Below, piece after piece: positions 63,215 through 64,000 of a stretch of 64,000 bases of DNA (position 1 is the stretch's first letter; each line of letters begins with the position of its first letter). The stretch is from Lactiplantibacillus paraplantarum (GTDB lineage Bacteria > Bacillota > Bacilli > Lactobacillales > Lactobacillaceae), in assembly GCF_003641145.1 (NCBI RefSeq), contig NZ_CP032744.1:1426001-1490000 (forward strand), given 5' to 3'. The position numbers and the translations under genes are program-made. The notes beneath the pieces are model-generated. The model did not search any database. It was not told the DNA's origin and saw only the letters and a program-made list of their open reading frames with translations.

Positions 63215-64000
63215 TTAGTCATCATTTAATAGTGGTTCGACCCAAGTTGCAGTTGCACCAGCCGCGGCTAACTTTTGTGATAATTGGTTAGCGATACTGG
63301 CTTCTGGGGCAAGTGCAATTAGACAGCCACCTTGACCACTGCCGGTTAATTTGGCTGCGAGGGCACCGTTTTGGCGCGCTACTGCTAGTAATTGCTCAAG
63401 GGCCGGGTGACTGACCCCCATGGACCGCAGATCATCTTGGGCACCATTCAGAGCTGTTGCTAAGGTCCCCATATCACCATCTTCAAGGGCCGTGCGCGTC
63501 TGACGGGTCAAGCGGCCCAAGTCATCGATCCGAGCTTGAATCGTAGCCCCTTCAACCATCAGCAAGTTGCGAACGGTGGCGACTGCAATTTTAGTTTGGC
63601 TTTTAATACCGGTATCCGCAATCACCAAATAACCAGCTAGTTTGACGGGAATTGGAAAGTTTTCGCGTCCCTTAACAAACCAAACCGGGCTTTTGGCACT
63701 AGCGGTGGCGACATCTAAGCCACTGGGCTGGCCATGGGTGTAGCTTTCAGCGACATTAGCCGTGGCTAATAATTCCTGATGTGAGAGTGGTCGCTCAAAG
63801 AAATCATAAAAAGCGCGAGTCACGGCGACGGCTGCTGCCGCTGAAGAGCCCATTCCCCGTTCGGAAGGGATGTCGCTTGTGATATGAATATCGAATCCTT
63901 GTTCTGGCGCATCAAAGCGGGCTAAAAGTGTTTTGATGAGGGTTTGGATGCCCCCTAAGTTAGCAGACATCATTTTAAAATCACCATTGAAGTAACGACT
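63215..64000 (-). CDS. mvaK1: Mevalonate kinase, 5' partial
   Basis: The 261 visible residues run from the window end to the stop at 63215; the N-terminus is outside. The frame is open through base 64000 (upstream residues read SRYFNGDFK before MMSANLGG), so the internal ATG at 63973 is not the start. The GHMP ATP loop SERGMGSSAAAAVAVTRAF and the C-terminal KLTGSGQGGCLIAL are present. It phosphorylates mevalonate, the first of the three kinase-family steps in this operon. Confidence 0.93.
   Translation of the reverse strand, partial: SRYFNGDFKMMSANLGGIQTLIKTLLARFDAPEQGFDIHITSDIPSERGMGSSAAAAVAVTRAFYDFFERPLSHQELLATANVAESYTHGQPSGLDVATASAKSPVWFVKGRENFPIPVKLAGYLVIADTGIKSQTKIAVATVRNLLMVEGATIQARIDDLGRLTRQTRTALEDGDMGTLATALNGAQDDLRSMGVSHPALEQLLAVARQNGALAAKLTGSGQGGCLIALAPEASIANQLSQKLAAAGATATWVEPLLNDD

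Noticed and set aside
1..64000. CRISPR array, rRNA operon or complete insertion sequence
   Set aside because: No spaced direct repeats, rRNA sequence or transposase-like protein was seen on either strand.

Overview
The window looks like chromosomal DNA of a lactic acid bacterium of the Lactiplantibacillus plantarum group. The support is protein content and order: a T-box controlled trp operon, a fab/acc cluster ending in fabI and an Sfp-type transferase, a mevalonate cluster (mvaK1-mvaD-mvaK2-fni), a PepD-type dipeptidase, a secreted AA10 protein, and maltose phosphorylase with an MFS sugar carrier. Shine-Dalgarno sites are strong, base composition is moderate and GTG/TTG starts are frequent. 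The species is inferred from recall of gene order, not from a search.

Layout. 1-2.9 kb: a phage-type DNA-binding gene cut by the window edge, a relic of a Pip/YhgE gene and two TetR-type regulators. 2.9-5.3 kb: an EcsAB-like ABC exporter pair. 5.3-11.9 kb: T-box leader plus trpEGDCFBA. The trpG-trpD junction carries an internal deletion: TrpG loses its C-terminal tail and TrpD its N-terminal helical domain. 12-17.3 kb: isochorismatase-like hydrolase, a MerR regulator facing an alcohol dehydrogenase through a 19-bp-spacer MerR promoter, an SDR and an AraC regulator. 17.7-27.6 kb: one continuous fatty acid synthesis operon (fabZ, fabH, acpP, fabD, fabG, fabF, accB, a fabZ-like gene lacking the catalytic His, accC, accD, accA, fabI, PPTase). 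27.8-34.1 kb: GNAT, thioesterase, a second RsgA-type GTPase behind an attenuator-like leader with a five-codon ORF, a TetR/MFS drug-efflux pair and an SPFH protein. 34.4-47.9 kb: small membrane proteins, the AA10 protein, tRNA-Gly, TspO, Usp, DUF805, a lipid kinase, GlsB-like and CsbD stress proteins, dipeptidase, tautomerase, lysA, menA and a K+ channel. 47.6-51 kb: two frameshifted genes (a small membrane protein and a class-III aminotransferase) and an intact amino acid permease. 51-54.6 kb: HAD phosphatase, RsmF-like methyltransferase, zinc-ribbon membrane protein. 55-59.7 kb: a cre-bearing promoter region and a maltose operon (MFS carrier, GH65 phosphorylase, epimerase). 60-64 kb: the mevalonate operon on the minus strand, with mvaK1 running off the end.

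How the genes work together. The fab/acc operon encodes malonyl-CoA supply, elongation and ACP activation. The mevalonate operon makes isopentenyl diphosphate and isomerises it; the MenA-like transferase would use a polyprenyl product. The maltose operon imports maltose, splits it by phosphorolysis and mutarotates the product.

The items most worth a second look are the leader upstream of the RsgA paralogue (uORF inside a stem, a terminator and a possible antiterminator), the trpG/trpD deletion, the His-less FabZ paralogue, the 12-codon ORF and hairpin before fabH (which has no ribosome binding site), the MerR promoter, and a 35-bp repeat found 3' of several genes.
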